A DNA stretch of 64,000 nucleotides from Streptomyces sp. MUM 2J (GTDB lineage Bacteria > Actinomycetota > Actinomycetes > Streptomycetales > Streptomycetaceae), in the NCBI RefSeq assembly GCF_022414535.1, contig NZ_JADWYM010000016.1, positions 1-64,000 on the forward strand, written 5' to 3'. Under the pieces are notes generated by a model, which saw only the letters and a list, made by a program, of their open reading frames with translations, was not told the origin of the DNA and ran no database searches. A program made the position numbers and the translations under genes. Each line of letters starts with the position of its first letter. Within the stretch, counting starts at the first letter, position 1. Below, one piece after another: positions 17,187 to 27,700 of this stretch.

Positions 17187-18374
17187 ATGGAAACGGCCCC
17201 ACCGCAGACATCGTCGCCTTCGCAGCATGCGGCGTACACCGTCCATTCAGAATCCCTGGAACACTTCATCAGGACGATCTTCAAGTGCTTACGCCGGATC
17301 GACCAACGCAAGTGGGCCCACGCCTATCTGAGCGGGTTACTCGTCACACCGGGCAAGAAGTCGGTACGAAGAATTGCCGCCGGAATCTCCCGCGATCCGT
17401 CCGTCGTGCAGTCGCTGCGCCAGTTCGTCAGTCTCAGCCCATGGGATTTCGACGACGTCATGGAGGAAATCACCCGATGGGTGGTGCAACGGCGACCCGA
17501 GCCCGTGTGGTCCATCGGCCGGGCCGTCCTGCCCAAACGTGGTGAGAAGTCGGTGGGTGTCCACCGCCACTTCGACCTGCACTCGGGCCGTACCCTCAAC
17601 TGCCAGCTGGGACTCGGTGCCTTCCTCTGTGTGGGCGCGGCTCAGGTTCCCGTCGACTGGTGCCTGCACCTGCCGACGACCTGGACGCAGGATTCCGATC
17701 GGCGCAGGGAGGCGCGCGTACCGGTCTCCGAGCACTACCGGCCGATGTGGGCGCACGCGCTCCGACTCGTCGACCGGCTGTCGGCCCGGCTGGACTCCCC
17801 GTCCTCCGTCGTCCTCGCCGACATGAGCAACGAACCCGACGTGGGGTTCCTGCTGCGCGGACTCGCCAAGCGCCGCCGTAACGTCGTCGTCGCGGTGCCA
17901 CCGCACCTCGCCGTGCTGCCCGTCTGCGAAGCCGCCCCGGCACCGGTGAGCGCGAGGGCCCTGGTTCTCGCACAGAGCCCGGAGACCGACGTCGTCCCCC
18001 TGCCCGACGGACAGCAGCGCGTGGCCGGCTTCCAGACGTCGCTCGTCCACCTGCCGAGCAGCGCCCCGGGGCGCTCCCCCGGCCCTCCCTACCGGCTCTT
18101 CACGGAGACGGGCCCCACGCTCAAGTCGCGCCGGCTGTGGCTCACCAGCCTCACCCACCACACCCTCGGGGCGGTCGGAGAGATCGCCGCGCTGACCGGC
18201 GGGACCACGGCCGTGATCGATTCCCTGGAGCAGGACTTCGGGCTGCTGGACTTCGAGGGGCGTTCGTATCCCGGCTGGTACCACCACATGGCCCTCATCT
18301 CCGCCGCGTACACCTTCCGTTGCCTGCACGGGGTCACCGCACCGCCGTCCCGCGGCTCGGCCCGGCAGCCGTAG
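17187..18374 (+). CDS. Domesticated IS701-like transposase-fold protein (probably inactive as transposase)
   Basis: This 395-residue protein is clearly related to IS701-family DDE transposases: LPKRGEKSVGVHRHF followed by NCQLGLGAFLC, then VLADMSNEPDVGFLLRGLAKR, and a C-terminal E block SLEQDFGLLDFEGRSYPGW. The first catalytic Asp pair, which should directly precede the KRG stretch, is replaced (SIGRAVLPKRG), while the second Asp and the Glu remain. No terminal inverted repeats or target duplications are visible around it. It follows GGGGGAG. Codons 35 and 51 are TTA, so translation should depend on the bldA tRNA. Homologues of this kind occur alone beside biosynthetic clusters, so a regulatory or structural DNA-binding role is more likely than transposition. 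Confidence 0.8.
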   Translation: METAPPQTSSPSQHAAYTVHSESLEHFIRTIFKCLRRIDQRKWAHAYLSGLLVTPGKKSVRRIAAGISRDPSVVQSLRQFVSLSPWDFDDVMEEITRWVVQRRPEPVWSIGRAVLPKRGEKSVGVHRHFDLHSGRTLNCQLGLGAFLCVGAAQVPVDWCLHLPTTWTQDSDRRREARVPVSEHYRPMWAHALRLVDRLSARLDSPSSVVLADMSNEPDVGFLLRGLAKRRRNVVVAVPPHLAVLPVCEAAPAPVSARALVLAQSPETDVVPLPDGQQRVAGFQTSLVHLPSSAPGRSPGPPYRLFTETGPTLKSRRLWLTSLTHHTLGAVGEIAALTGGTTAVIDSLEQDFGLLDFEGRSYPGWYHHMALISAAYTFRCLHGVTAPPSRGSARQP

Positions 18375-18969
18375 CAACGCGGCGTGCGGCGATCGCAGGA
18401 GCGTGTCATGGGAGCGGAACCGGCCCCACGGTGCGGGTTCAGCGGCCGTACTCGCGTTCGTGCACCGGTCCCGGGTCCAAGTGCCATGGTGACATCATCT
18501 GACACCAAAACCAGCGTCGATTCACGCCACTCTGGCGCGCCACAGGCGACAACGGGACCCCCGCGGCCCGCCCGCCCCCGGGGCCGCTGCCCCGAACAGC
18601 CGATACGCGCCGTCGGCGCGGTCGGCACGGTGGGCGACCACGGCTTCACACGGGCTGGAAGGCCCCGCTTCCCCGAGCACGGTCCGGGAACGGGCCGGCG
18701 ACATCGTGTCGCGGCCTTCCGTCGGTGGCGCGGGGGAACCGGTCGCCGCCGGCGACCGTCCGACGCCGATCGGCCGTACACGTCCGGTCCGCGGTGACGG
18801 GCTCGCGGGGTCGAGGAAGGCGCCACGATGATGCCACCGGCCGTCGCGCACGACGCCCCACACGTGAGGTCCCCTCCACCCTCGCCAGGCGGCCGCCCCT
18901 GGCGCTGCCGTCCTGCTCCATGCCCTGCCACGCTGTCTCAGGTCAGAGCGCGCAGGGCGTGTCGCCCCG
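18375..18969. other. Convergent intergenic region
   Basis: These 595 nt lie between the IS701-like gene and the end of the type II thioesterase gene. No gene is supported. A loose inverted repeat, GGTG-N11-CACC, occurs near 18488; I give it no function. Confidence 0.45.
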
Positions 18970-19740
18970 TCAGGAGTGCTCGTCCATGCGGTCCTCGACG
19001 TGCCGGAGTACCTCCGTCACGTCCGCCAGCAGCGTGCTCTCCTCGGCTCTGAGGTAGAAGTGCCCGCCGGGCAGCACCAGGAGCCGGAAGGCAGCGTTGG
19101 TCATGTCCGCCCAGCCACGCATCTGCTCCGGGGCCACTTCGGGATCGTCCTGGCCGGCGTAGGCGTAGACCGGGCAGTCGAGAGGGGGGCGGTGACCACC
19201 GGCGTATCCGTCCACCAGCCGGTAGTCCGCACAGATCGCGGGGAGCAGGAGCTCACGCAGTTCGGGTTCGGCGAACACGGCGGCACGGCTTTCGTCGAGG
19301 CGCACGATCCCCGCGATGACCTCCTCGTCGCTGCCGAGGAGCCGCCGCTGGCCGTCCAGCATGTGCGGCGGACGCCTGCCGGACACACACAGGGCGGCCG
19401 GGGGACGCCCTCGCTTCTGGAGGCGCAGCGCCACCTCATGAGCCACCGAGGCCCCCATGCTGTGGCCGAACAGCACCAGCCGGTGCCCCGTCAGCCCCTG
19501 AAGCGCTTCCGCGATGTCCTCCGCGAGGGCGTCCAACCCGGAGGGGAACGGATCGCTGAGCCGGTCCTCGCGCCCCGGATACCGGACGGCGAGCACTCCG
19601 GTGCCCAACGGCAGGCGCGGAGGCCAGCCGCCGTACGCGCTCGCCCACCCGCCGGCGTGCGGGAAGCAGACCAGCTTCGTCCCGCAGCCGCCGTCGTCGC
19701 GCAGGCGGCGTATCCACCGCTCTTCGGCCGGGCTCCTCAT
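18970..19740 (-). CDS. Type II thioesterase (external editing thioesterase)
   Basis: This 256-residue alpha/beta hydrolase is of the TEII family: LVCFPHAGGWASAY near the N terminus, nucleophile elbow GHSMGAS (Ser94), an acid in the YAGQDDP region and the C-terminal His in LPGGHFYL. Such enzymes free misprimed or stalled carrier proteins on PKS/NRPS lines. The ATG at 19740 follows GAGGGGAA. It is 26 nt downstream of the N-hydroxylase gene on the same strand, so they probably share a transcript. Confidence 0.92.
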   Translation of the reverse strand: MRSPAEERWIRRLRDDGGCGTKLVCFPHAGGWASAYGGWPPRLPLGTGVLAVRYPGREDRLSDPFPSGLDALAEDIAEALQGLTGHRLVLFGHSMGASVAHEVALRLQKRGRPPAALCVSGRRPPHMLDGQRRLLGSDEEVIAGIVRLDESRAAVFAEPELRELLLPAICADYRLVDGYAGGHRPPLDCPVYAYAGQDDPEVAPEQMRGWADMTNAAFRLLVLPGGHFYLRAEESTLLADVTEVLRHVEDRMDEHS

Positions 19741-19766
19741 ATGCGTTCCCCTCGTCGGGCGGGCCT

Positions 19767-21116
19767 TCAGTAGAGGTCGCCACCGACCTCCGCGGGCACC
19801 GAGATCGGGCACGCGGCGTTCCACTCGGCTCGCCGGGCGACGATCGAGTCGGCGATCTCCCCGCTTCGGACGGCGATGTTCGACAGCAGCGACGAGGTCA
19901 GGCCGTGGCTGTGCTCGGTTCCGCCCTGAAGGTAGATGCCGCACCGCAGTTCCGGGTCGGTGACGACGCTGTAGTCCCGCTCGACCCGGTACCGGCCCGC
20001 CGCGTCGCGTACACAGTACCGGTCGAGATCGCCGAGCAGGCCGGTGGGCTCCATCCCGCTGTAGCCGGTCGCGCAGACGACCGCGTCGCAGTCGAGTTCG
20101 CGTACCTCGGCGTCGGGACCCACCTGGAGCGAGACGCGGGTCTCGGCGCCGACGCGCTTCACCCCGGTGACCCTCGTCAGGCTGAGGAAATGAAGCCGTT
20201 CGACGCCTCGTACGTCGTCGCCGTACGCCCTGCGGTACAGGTCCCTGATCACCTCGTCGTCGACGACCGAGTAGTTCGTGTTGCGGTGGTAGCGCCAGAA
20301 CGCCTCGCGGGTCCGCTCGGTGCCGAAGTAGTAGTCGTCGACGGCCCCGGGGTCGAAGACCTGGTTCGCGAAGGGGGTGTCGTCCGCGACGGAGTACCCG
20401 TAGGAGGGGATGACCGAGTACACCTCGGCGTGTGGCAGCTCGTCGTAGAGGAACCTGGTGATCTCGGCGGCGCTCTGGCCCGCCCCGACCACCGTCACCC
20501 GCCGCAGTCGTGACGGGTCCGTCCGGCGGTACTTCTCCAGGAACTCGGAGCTGTGCCATACCCGTTCGTCCCGCTCGGTTCCCTCGGGCATGCTCGGGAC
20601 CAGCCCCGTGGAGACGACCACGTTCCGTGCCTCCACCCCACGCCCGGCCTGGCGGGCACCGTCCGCGACCTGCAGTCGCAGACGGTCCGTCTCCGGAGCG
20701 TCGCCGCGAACCAGCCGGATCGATGTCACCTCCGAGCCGTACACCACGTCGTCGGCCACCCGGGCCTGCGCCCACTCGAGGTACTGGTGGAACTCCTCGC
20801 GTGTGGGGAAGAAATCCTGGTTGTTGACGAACTGCGGGAGCCGCCCCGACGCGTGCAGGAAGGCGATGAAGCTGAAACTCGACGTCGGATTGCGGAAGGT
20901 GACCAGGTCCTTGAGGAAGGATATCTGCATGGTCGCCGACGGCAGGAGCATGTCGCGATGCCAGCCGAAGGAGGACTGGCGCTCCAGGAAGAGTGCGCTG
21001 ACCTCCTTGTCCAGACCGCTCGTCCGGTACTCCTGCAGGGCGATGGCGAGCGACAGGTTGGACGGGCCGAACCCGATGCCGACCACGTCGTAGATCTCGT
21101 GTTCACGATGACTCAT
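19767..21116 (-). CDS. L-ornithine/L-lysine N-hydroxylase family flavoprotein (KtzI-like)
   Basis: This 449-residue N-hydroxylating monooxygenase has an FAD motif GIGFGPSNLSLAIAL at the N terminus, a substrate-side MQISFLKDLVTFRNPTSSFSF stretch, an NADPH motif VVGAGQSAAEI and the family's ATGY motif in VVCATGYSGMEP. It should convert L-ornithine to N5-hydroxy-ornithine with NADPH and O2. In kutzneride- and azinothricin-type pathways this is the first step to piperazic acid, which fits the piperazate-like A domain at 55400-63184. The haem enzyme that closes the N-N bond (KtzT type) is not in the window. A hydroxamate siderophore role is the alternative. GGGAG precedes the ATG; an operator copy lies 228 nt upstream. 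Confidence 0.9.
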   Translation of the reverse strand: MSHREHEIYDVVGIGFGPSNLSLAIALQEYRTSGLDKEVSALFLERQSSFGWHRDMLLPSATMQISFLKDLVTFRNPTSSFSFIAFLHASGRLPQFVNNQDFFPTREEFHQYLEWAQARVADDVVYGSEVTSIRLVRGDAPETDRLRLQVADGARQAGRGVEARNVVVSTGLVPSMPEGTERDERVWHSSEFLEKYRRTDPSRLRRVTVVGAGQSAAEITRFLYDELPHAEVYSVIPSYGYSVADDTPFANQVFDPGAVDDYYFGTERTREAFWRYHRNTNYSVVDDEVIRDLYRRAYGDDVRGVERLHFLSLTRVTGVKRVGAETRVSLQVGPDAEVRELDCDAVVCATGYSGMEPTGLLGDLDRYCVRDAAGRYRVERDYSVVTDPELRCGIYLQGGTEHSHGLTSSLLSNIAVRSGEIADSIVARRAEWNAACPISVPAEVGGDLY

Positions 21117-21468
21117 AGAGAATTCTCCCGCTGGCATGACTGCGCGATGCGCTGTCCGCATCGTCGACCGGCAAAGTTCCGCTCCCAGAAGGGCCAACGT
21201 CGGGGCGGGCTCGGATTTCCATCGGTCGCCCCGCCAAGCAGAGCGGCACGACGGGCCGTTCGGGTACGTCCGGACTCGGCCGAAGCACGCCGTTCTCCCG
21301 GTGCTCCCTGGAGGCCGTCCGTTCGTGCGGTCCGGGCAGGTGTGTCCCGTCGGCGGGACGGCGAAGTCGTTCCCTCCCATTGTCCCGGGCCCGACGGGTA
21401 TGGGGAATGGCCGCCGGCTCGCGGCAGGCGCACCACCCGGCCGCGGACGCGCCGGACCGCGCCGGGAT
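21117..21468. other. Intergenic region between the NRPS and N-hydroxylase genes
   Basis: These 352 nt separate two minus-strand genes and carry the shared operator copy at 21344. The N-hydroxylase and thioesterase genes therefore probably have their own promoter. Confidence 0.6.
21344..21359 (-). promoter_or_regulatory. Shared 16-bp operator, copy 3
   Basis: On the minus strand it reads GTCCCGCCGACGGGAC followed by ACAC, identical to copy 1. It is 228 nt upstream of the N-hydroxylase start, in its orientation. Confidence 0.65.
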
Positions 21469-24400
21469 TCACAGGGGTTCGCCGTCCTTCGTCCTCCTGC
21501 GGAGTGCGGGCCTGCTCGACCGGGCCACGTCCCCCCACATGTCCGACAGACCGGCGATGGTGCGCGCCGCGAAGAGCTTGCGGATGGACACCTCCTGGTT
21601 CAGCTCCGCGCGGATCAGGCCGACCAGTCTGATCGCCCGCAGCGAGTTGCCGCCGATGTCGAAGAAGTCGTCGTCGATGCCGACCCGTTCCACCCCGAGC
21701 ACGTCCGCGAACGCGTCGGCCAGGACCCGCTCGGTGTGGTTGCGCGGTGACCGGTAGGACCCGTCGTCGTGCGACGGCTCCGGCAGCGCCGCCCGGTCCA
21801 CCCTTCCGCCCGCCGTCTCCGGCAGGCGTTCCAGCACCACGTACGCCGACGGAACCATGGACTCCGGCAGCCGCCCCGCGGCGAACCGGCGGAGTCCCCC
21901 GCTCGAGAAGCGGGCTCCGCCGCCCGGGACCACGTAGGCCACCAGCCTCTGCTGCCCGGAGTCGTCCCACATGGCGACGGCGGCCGACCGGGCGAGCCCG
22001 GGATACTCGGACAGAGCCTCTTCGACCTCGGCCAGTTCGACCCGGAAACCGCGGATGTCCGCTTGGGCGTCGCCCCGTCCGACGTACTCGAGAAGGCCGT
22101 CGCCGTCCCACCGCGCCCGGTCTCCGGTCCGGTACATCCGCCCGCCGGGCGGGCCGAACGGGCAGGGTACGAACCGCTCCGCCGTCCGCGCGGGTCGCCC
22201 GGCAAGACCTCGCGCCACGCCGGGTCCGGCCACGTACAGCTCGCCCGCCACGCCTACGGGGACCGGCGCCAGACCCGGTCCCAGGACGTAGAGGGCGGTG
22301 TTGTCCGTGGGGCGGCCGAGGGAGCCCGCCCGGTGCGCGGGTTCGTCCGCGGTCACACGGTGGCAGGCGGCGAACACGCCCGACTCCACCGTGCCGTGGG
22401 CGTTGACGATCGTCAGCTCGGGGCAGGCCCGGCGCACGCGTCGTACCGCGGCCGCGGAGACGCGGTCTCCACCCGTCCACACCTCGCGCAGCCCGGCGAG
22501 GCGCCCGGGGCGTTCGGCCGCGACCGCCGAGAACAGGCCCGCGGGCAGCCAGACCGTGGAGACCCCCTCGGTTTCCCGCAACTCGGGCAGGGCGTCGGCG
22601 TCCGGTTCCCCGGAAGGAGCAAGGACGACCCGCCCGCCGTTGAGCAGCGGCACCCAGACCTCGAGGGTGAGCGCGTCGGTGGTGGGCGGCGCGTGCCACA
22701 GGACGGTGCCGCGGCCGCCGTCCTGCCAGTGGCGGTCCAGCACGAACCGCTCCACGTTGCGGTGCGTCACGGCTACCCCGGTGGCCGCACCGGCCGGTTG
22801 GGAGCCGTACATCACCGCCAGCAGATCGTCCTGACGCGGCGGGGCCAGAACCGTGCCGGGCCCGTCGTCGGCTTCCGACCGGAGGTCGTCGAGCAGCAGG
22901 ACCGGAACGTCCGGACCGGCCGGAAGCGCTGCGGCGGTCGCGGTATCGGTGAGCAGGACGCGTGCCGCCGGGCCGTCGCTCCCCCACGCCGCGGACACCG
23001 GGTCGAGCGGCAGGTAGGCGCCACCCGCCTTCACCACCCCCAGCAGGGCGACGACCAGGTCCACCGATCGGGGCAACGCCACCGCCACGACGACCTCGGG
23101 TCCGATGCGCCGGCGCCGCAACGCCCGGGCCAGGCGGCTCGACCGCTCATCCAGTTCTCCGTACGACACCCTGGTCTTCCCGGACATCATGGCGACGGCG
23201 TCGGGGGACCGCGCCACCTGGCGGGCGAACAGCTCCGGAACGGTCAGGCCCGGCAGCGGCGCGTGGGTCCCGTTCGGCTCCGTCAGCAGGCGGTCCCGCT
23301 CGGCGCCGTTCAGCACGTCCAGCGCACCGACGGGCGTGTGCGCAGCGGCGGCCGTCACGGCCCGGATGTGGTCGAGCAGGTCCTCGCCGATGACGCGCAG
23401 CTCCGCGCGGGAGTAGAGGCCCGCGGGGGCGTCGAGCCGGAGGAACAGGTCGCTGTCGGGGCTCCCGTCGGTGCAGAAGCCGATCGACAGTTCGTCGAAG
23501 GTGCCGGTCGTCGCGGAGAAGTAGCGCGCCGGGTGGCCGGCGAAGTGGATCTGCTCCACGAAGTCGACGACGTTCAGCACGGCACCGAAGCTGCCCCGGC
23601 CGCTCAGGACGGTGCCGCACGCGCGCTGGATGTCCGAGTAGTGGCAGGCGGTCCGCCCGAAGACCTCGTACGTCTCGTCCACCACCGCGTCGGCGACCCC
23701 GGCGAAGGTCGCGCTGAGCGGAACCCTCATGCGTACCGGCACCACGTTCACCGCGAGACCGGGTGTCCGGCCCGCCGCCCCGGCCCGGTTTCCCACGGCC
23801 AGCGAGAGGAGGAACTCGGGGCGGTCGCAGCGGTGGCGCAGGAAGACCGCCGCGGCCGCGGTCAGCAGCGAGGACATCCACACGCCCATGGACTTGGCGG
23901 TCTCGGTCCACGCGTCCGCCTCCGCACGCGGGACGGTCAGCGTTCGGCTCGCCATCCCGATGGAGCCGGCCACCTCCGACCAGCGGTCGGCGCCGCTCAT
24001 CGGCTCGGAGAGCGCGGCGCGCCGCGCGTCGGACAGGGTGGGGCCCGGGACCTGGGCGGGTGCCGGCGCGTGCGCCAGATAGTCGCGCCAGAAGCCGGTG
24101 TCGTCGGCGAACTCCTCGGAGGCGGCGTACTCCTCGGACAGGGCCGCGTAGGACTCGGCGTCCCAGGGGTGCGGCGGCCGCGGCACGTCCGAGCCCCGCA
24201 CCAGCGCGCTGTACACCTCGGCGATGCGGCGCGACAGCAGGCCGCCGGCGCCGTATCCGTCCGATACGAGGTGGTGGTAGGAGATCACCACGAGGGAGCG
24301 GGCCGCCGAGAGTGTGACCACGCCGAGCCGGAAGAGCAGGTCCCGCTCCAGGTCGAACGGCTGCCGCACCATGTCGGCCAGTGCTTCGCGCGCGGCCTGC

Positions 24401-24672
24401 TCGGGGTCGGCCTCGGCGCTCAGATCCAGACGGAACGGCCGCCAGTCCCCCAGTTCCCGGGGCACCATGCGCAGTCCGCTCCCGTCGTCCACGAACGTGA
24501 CGCGCAGAACCTCCGCCTCGTCCAGCACGCGCAGCATCGCCGATTCCATGACCGCCGCGTCCAGCTCACCGTCCACCTCCCACATGGCCAGTGCATGGTT
24601 CAGCATGTCAGGGGACATCTTCTGCGCCAGCCACATCCCTTTATGCGCGGACGACGCACCGAACGAACGCAC
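21469..24672 (-). CDS. NRPS module C-A*-T receiving the polyketide; adenylation domain degenerate
   Basis: This 1067-residue module has a condensation domain (about 1-440, with intact HHLVSDG near 134), an adenylation-like domain (about 470-970) and a carrier domain (Ser in GGNSL, about 1009). The A domain has lost core motifs: A3 is MYGSQPAGAATG instead of the TSGSTG-PKG loop, A5 is NAHGTVE, A8 has QAD where QVK is expected, and A10 has Arg (AGGRVDR) for the catalytic Lys. It should not adenylate, so its carrier must be loaded in trans. The GTG start at 24672 has GAGGGG at good spacing; a TTG three codons upstream does not. It follows the last PKS gene by 55 nt, so it takes the finished polyketide and acylates the first amino acid. 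Confidence 0.93.
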   Translation of the reverse strand: MRSFGASSAHKGMWLAQKMSPDMLNHALAMWEVDGELDAAVMESAMLRVLDEAEVLRVTFVDDGSGLRMVPRELGDWRPFRLDLSAEADPEQAAREALADMVRQPFDLERDLLFRLGVVTLSAARSLVVISYHHLVSDGYGAGGLLSRRIAEVYSALVRGSDVPRPPHPWDAESYAALSEEYAASEEFADDTGFWRDYLAHAPAPAQVPGPTLSDARRAALSEPMSGADRWSEVAGSIGMASRTLTVPRAEADAWTETAKSMGVWMSSLLTAAAAVFLRHRCDRPEFLLSLAVGNRAGAAGRTPGLAVNVVPVRMRVPLSATFAGVADAVVDETYEVFGRTACHYSDIQRACGTVLSGRGSFGAVLNVVDFVEQIHFAGHPARYFSATTGTFDELSIGFCTDGSPDSDLFLRLDAPAGLYSRAELRVIGEDLLDHIRAVTAAAAHTPVGALDVLNGAERDRLLTEPNGTHAPLPGLTVPELFARQVARSPDAVAMMSGKTRVSYGELDERSSRLARALRRRRIGPEVVVAVALPRSVDLVVALLGVVKAGGAYLPLDPVSAAWGSDGPAARVLLTDTATAAALPAGPDVPVLLLDDLRSEADDGPGTVLAPPRQDDLLAVMYGSQPAGAATGVAVTHRNVERFVLDRHWQDGGRGTVLWHAPPTTDALTLEVWVPLLNGGRVVLAPSGEPDADALPELRETEGVSTVWLPAGLFSAVAAERPGRLAGLREVWTGGDRVSAAAVRRVRRACPELTIVNAHGTVESGVFAACHRVTADEPAHRAGSLGRPTDNTALYVLGPGLAPVPVGVAGELYVAGPGVARGLAGRPARTAERFVPCPFGPPGGRMYRTGDRARWDGDGLLEYVGRGDAQADIRGFRVELAEVEEALSEYPGLARSAAVAMWDDSGQQRLVAYVVPGGGARFSSGGLRRFAAGRLPESMVPSAYVVLERLPETAGGRVDRAALPEPSHDDGSYRSPRNHTERVLADAFADVLGVERVGIDDDFFDIGGNSLRAIRLVGLIRAELNQEVSIRKLFAARTIAGLSDMWGDVARSSRPALRRRTKDGEPL

Positions 24673-24727
24673 TCGGATCAACCCCTCAGCAATAAGGCCG
24701 GGAACAGATGGAATTCACAGATCTCCG

Positions 24728-27700
24728 TCACCCTCCCGGAGGCGAGTCAGCCGAAGACGGGCCGCGTTCGGCCATCGCGGACACGATGTGCCGGGCGATC
24801 AGTCTCGGTGACGGGTACCGCAGCACCAGGTTCGCCCTCAGCCTGAGTCCCGTCGTCGCGGCGAGACGTTTGCTCAGTTCCACCGAGAGGAGCGAGTCGA
24901 ATCCGAAGTGCTTGAACTCCCCATCGGGATCCAGGGTTTCACCGGAGGCGTGTCCGAGGACGGTGGCGGCCCTTTCGAGGACGTGGTCGAGGACGATCGC
25001 CTCCGCGTCGGCATCGGGCCGGTCGGCGAGCATGTCCCGCAGGGAGAGGGGACGGTGGTCACCCGAGGACGGTCGCGCCGGGGGCACCTCCACCGCCACC
25101 GCCGTGGGCGAGGGGCTCAGCCAGTACCGCTGCCGCTCGAAGGCGTAGGTGGGGAGGTCCACCCGCTGCCGCTCTCCGAACAGGCCCCTCCAGTCCACGG
25201 CCCCACCCCGGGTGTGCAGTTGGGCGAGGGAGCCGACCACTGCGTCCACCTCTCCCCGGTCCCGCCGCGAGGAGCCCAGGACCACCGTGTCGTCCAGGTC
25301 CTCGACCATCTCCTGCACCGGGTAGGTCAGAACGGGGTGGGGACTCATCTCCACGAACACCCGGTAGCCGTCGGCGGTCAGCCGCCGGACGGAGGTCTCG
25401 AAGCGCACCCTTTCGCGCAGGTTGCCGTACCAGTAGTCACCGTTCAGCTCCACCGTGTCGATCCTCCTGCCGTGCAGGGTGGAGTAGAAGGGAAGGGCCG
25501 ACGTCTTCGGCTTCACGTCGGACAGCGGCCGGATCACCTGGTCGCGGACCCGCGTCACCTGAGGCGAATGGGACGCGTAGTCCACCGGTATCCTCCGGGC
25601 CTGGCCACCCTCGGCGTTCGTCTTCTCCACGAACTCGTCGAGTGCGTCCGCTGCCCCGGACACCACCACCGCGCGGGGGCCGTTGACGACGGCCACGCTC
25701 AGCCGATCGCCCCACGGGGCGAGACGCGCCTCCACCAGGTCCACGGACTCCGCGACGGACGCCATCCCACCGTGGCCGACCAGATCGATCAGGGCCTTGC
25801 TGCGGAGCGCCACGATCCTGGCGGCGTCACGCAACGACAGCGCACCGCACACGTGGGCGGCGGCTATCTCGCCCTGGCTGTGTCCCACCACCGCGGCCGG
25901 TTCGACGCCCCAGGACCGCCACAGGGCGGCCGTGGACACCATCACCGAGAAGAGCGCCGGCTGAACCACGTCCACCCGCTCCAGTGCGGGTGCTGCACCG
26001 GCGCCGAGGACCACGTCGAGCAGCGACCAGTCGGTCCACTCGGCCAGGGCTGCGGCGCACGCGTCGAGGGTGTGTGCGAAAGCCGGGAAGGTGGCGTACA
26101 ACTGCCGTCCCATGCCTGCCCATTGCGAGCCCTGACCGGGGAACATGAAGACGACGGCGCCGAGGTCCGCGGCAACACCGCGCACCAGCCCGGTTGAGTC
26201 CGCGCCGTCGCGCAGCGATGCCAGACCGTCCAGCAGCTCGTCCCGGTCCCGGCCGAGGACCACCGCGCGGTGCGGGAACCGCGACCGGCTGGACACCAGC
26301 GACCAGCCGACATCGGCGATGTCCGTGCCCGCATCGGCGGCGGCGAAGTCGCGCAGCCTGCCCGCCTGCCGCGCCAGGGCCGCCGCGTCCCTGCCCGAGA
26401 CGACCCACGGCACGAGCCCACCGGCCACCGCCGGGCCCGGGCCACCGCGCTCCGCCGGCTCCTGCGCAGGCTCCTCCTCCAGGATGACGTGGGCATTGGT
26501 GCCACTGACCCCGAACGACGACACGCCGGTCCGCCGCGGACCGTTCGGCCGGGGCCACTCCCGGCCCTCCACCAGCAGCTCCACTGCCCCGGACGACCAG
26601 TCCACGTGCCGCGAGGGCGCGTCCACGTGCAGGGTCTTCGGCAGCCAGCCGTGGCGCATGGCCAGCACGGCCTTGATCACGCCGCCGACCCCGGCGGCTG
26701 CCTGGGCGTGACCGATGTTCGACTTCAGGGACCCCAGCCAGAGGGGCGTGTCCCGCGCCCGGACCTGCCCGTAGGTCGCCAGCACGGCGCCGGCCTCGAT
26801 GGGGTCGCCCAGTACCGTTCCGGTGCCGTGGGCTTCGACCAGGTCCACCTCGGTGGCGGAGACCCCCGCGTTCGCCAGGGCCTTGCGGATCACCTTCTCC
26901 TGGGCACGGCCGTTGGGGGCCGTCAGCCCGTTGCTGGCCCCGTCCTGGTTCACCGCCGAGCCACGCAGGACGGCCAGCACCGGGTGCCCGTTGCGGCGGG
27001 CGTCGGACAGCCGCTCGAGGAGCAGCACGCCCACCCCCTCTGCCCAGCCGGTGCCGTCGGCCCCGTCCGCGAACGCCCGGCACCTGCCGTCGGGGGACAG
27101 GGCCCGCTGCCGGGAGAACTCCACGAAGATCGCCGGGGTCGGCATCATCGACGCCCCGCCCGCCAGCGCGAGCGAGCACTCCCCCGAACGCAGTGACTGC
27201 GCCGCCAGGTGCAGGGCCACCAGGGACGACGAGCATGCCGTGTCCAGGGACATGGCCGGGCCGGTCAGGCCCAGTTCGTACGCCACCCGGCCGGATGCGA
27301 CACTCAGCGCGCTGCCGTACAACAGGTGTCCCTCCAACTCGTCGCGGTCCGCCCCCAGGAATCGCCACCCGTACTCGGAGGAGCTCACCCCGGTGAAGAC
27401 GCCGACGTCGGCGCCGCGCACCTCGGCGGGAACGATGCCGGCCCGCTCGAACACCTCCCACGAGGTCTCCAGCAGCAACCGGTGGTGCGGATCGACGGCC
27501 AGCGCCTCACGGGGGCTGATGCCGAAGAAGCCCGCGTCAAAGCCCGCCACGTCGGCCAGGAACCCTCCGTGGCGCGTGTAGGAGCGGCCGACGGCATCGG
27601 GATCCGGGTCGTACACGTCCCGCCATCCTCGGTCCTGTGGGAACTCGGCCACGGCGTCGCGGCCGTCGCGCACCAGGCGCCAGAGGTCTTCGGGCGACGA

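Noticed and set aside
17187..18374. Active insertion sequence
   Set aside because: No terminal inverted repeats or target duplications are seen and the first catalytic Asp block is missing.
4601..21394. Shared 15-mer TTGTCCCGGGCCCGA at 4601-4615 and 21380-21394
   Set aside because: One copy is inside a coding frame, and it contains only one half of the 16-bp operator; likely chance.
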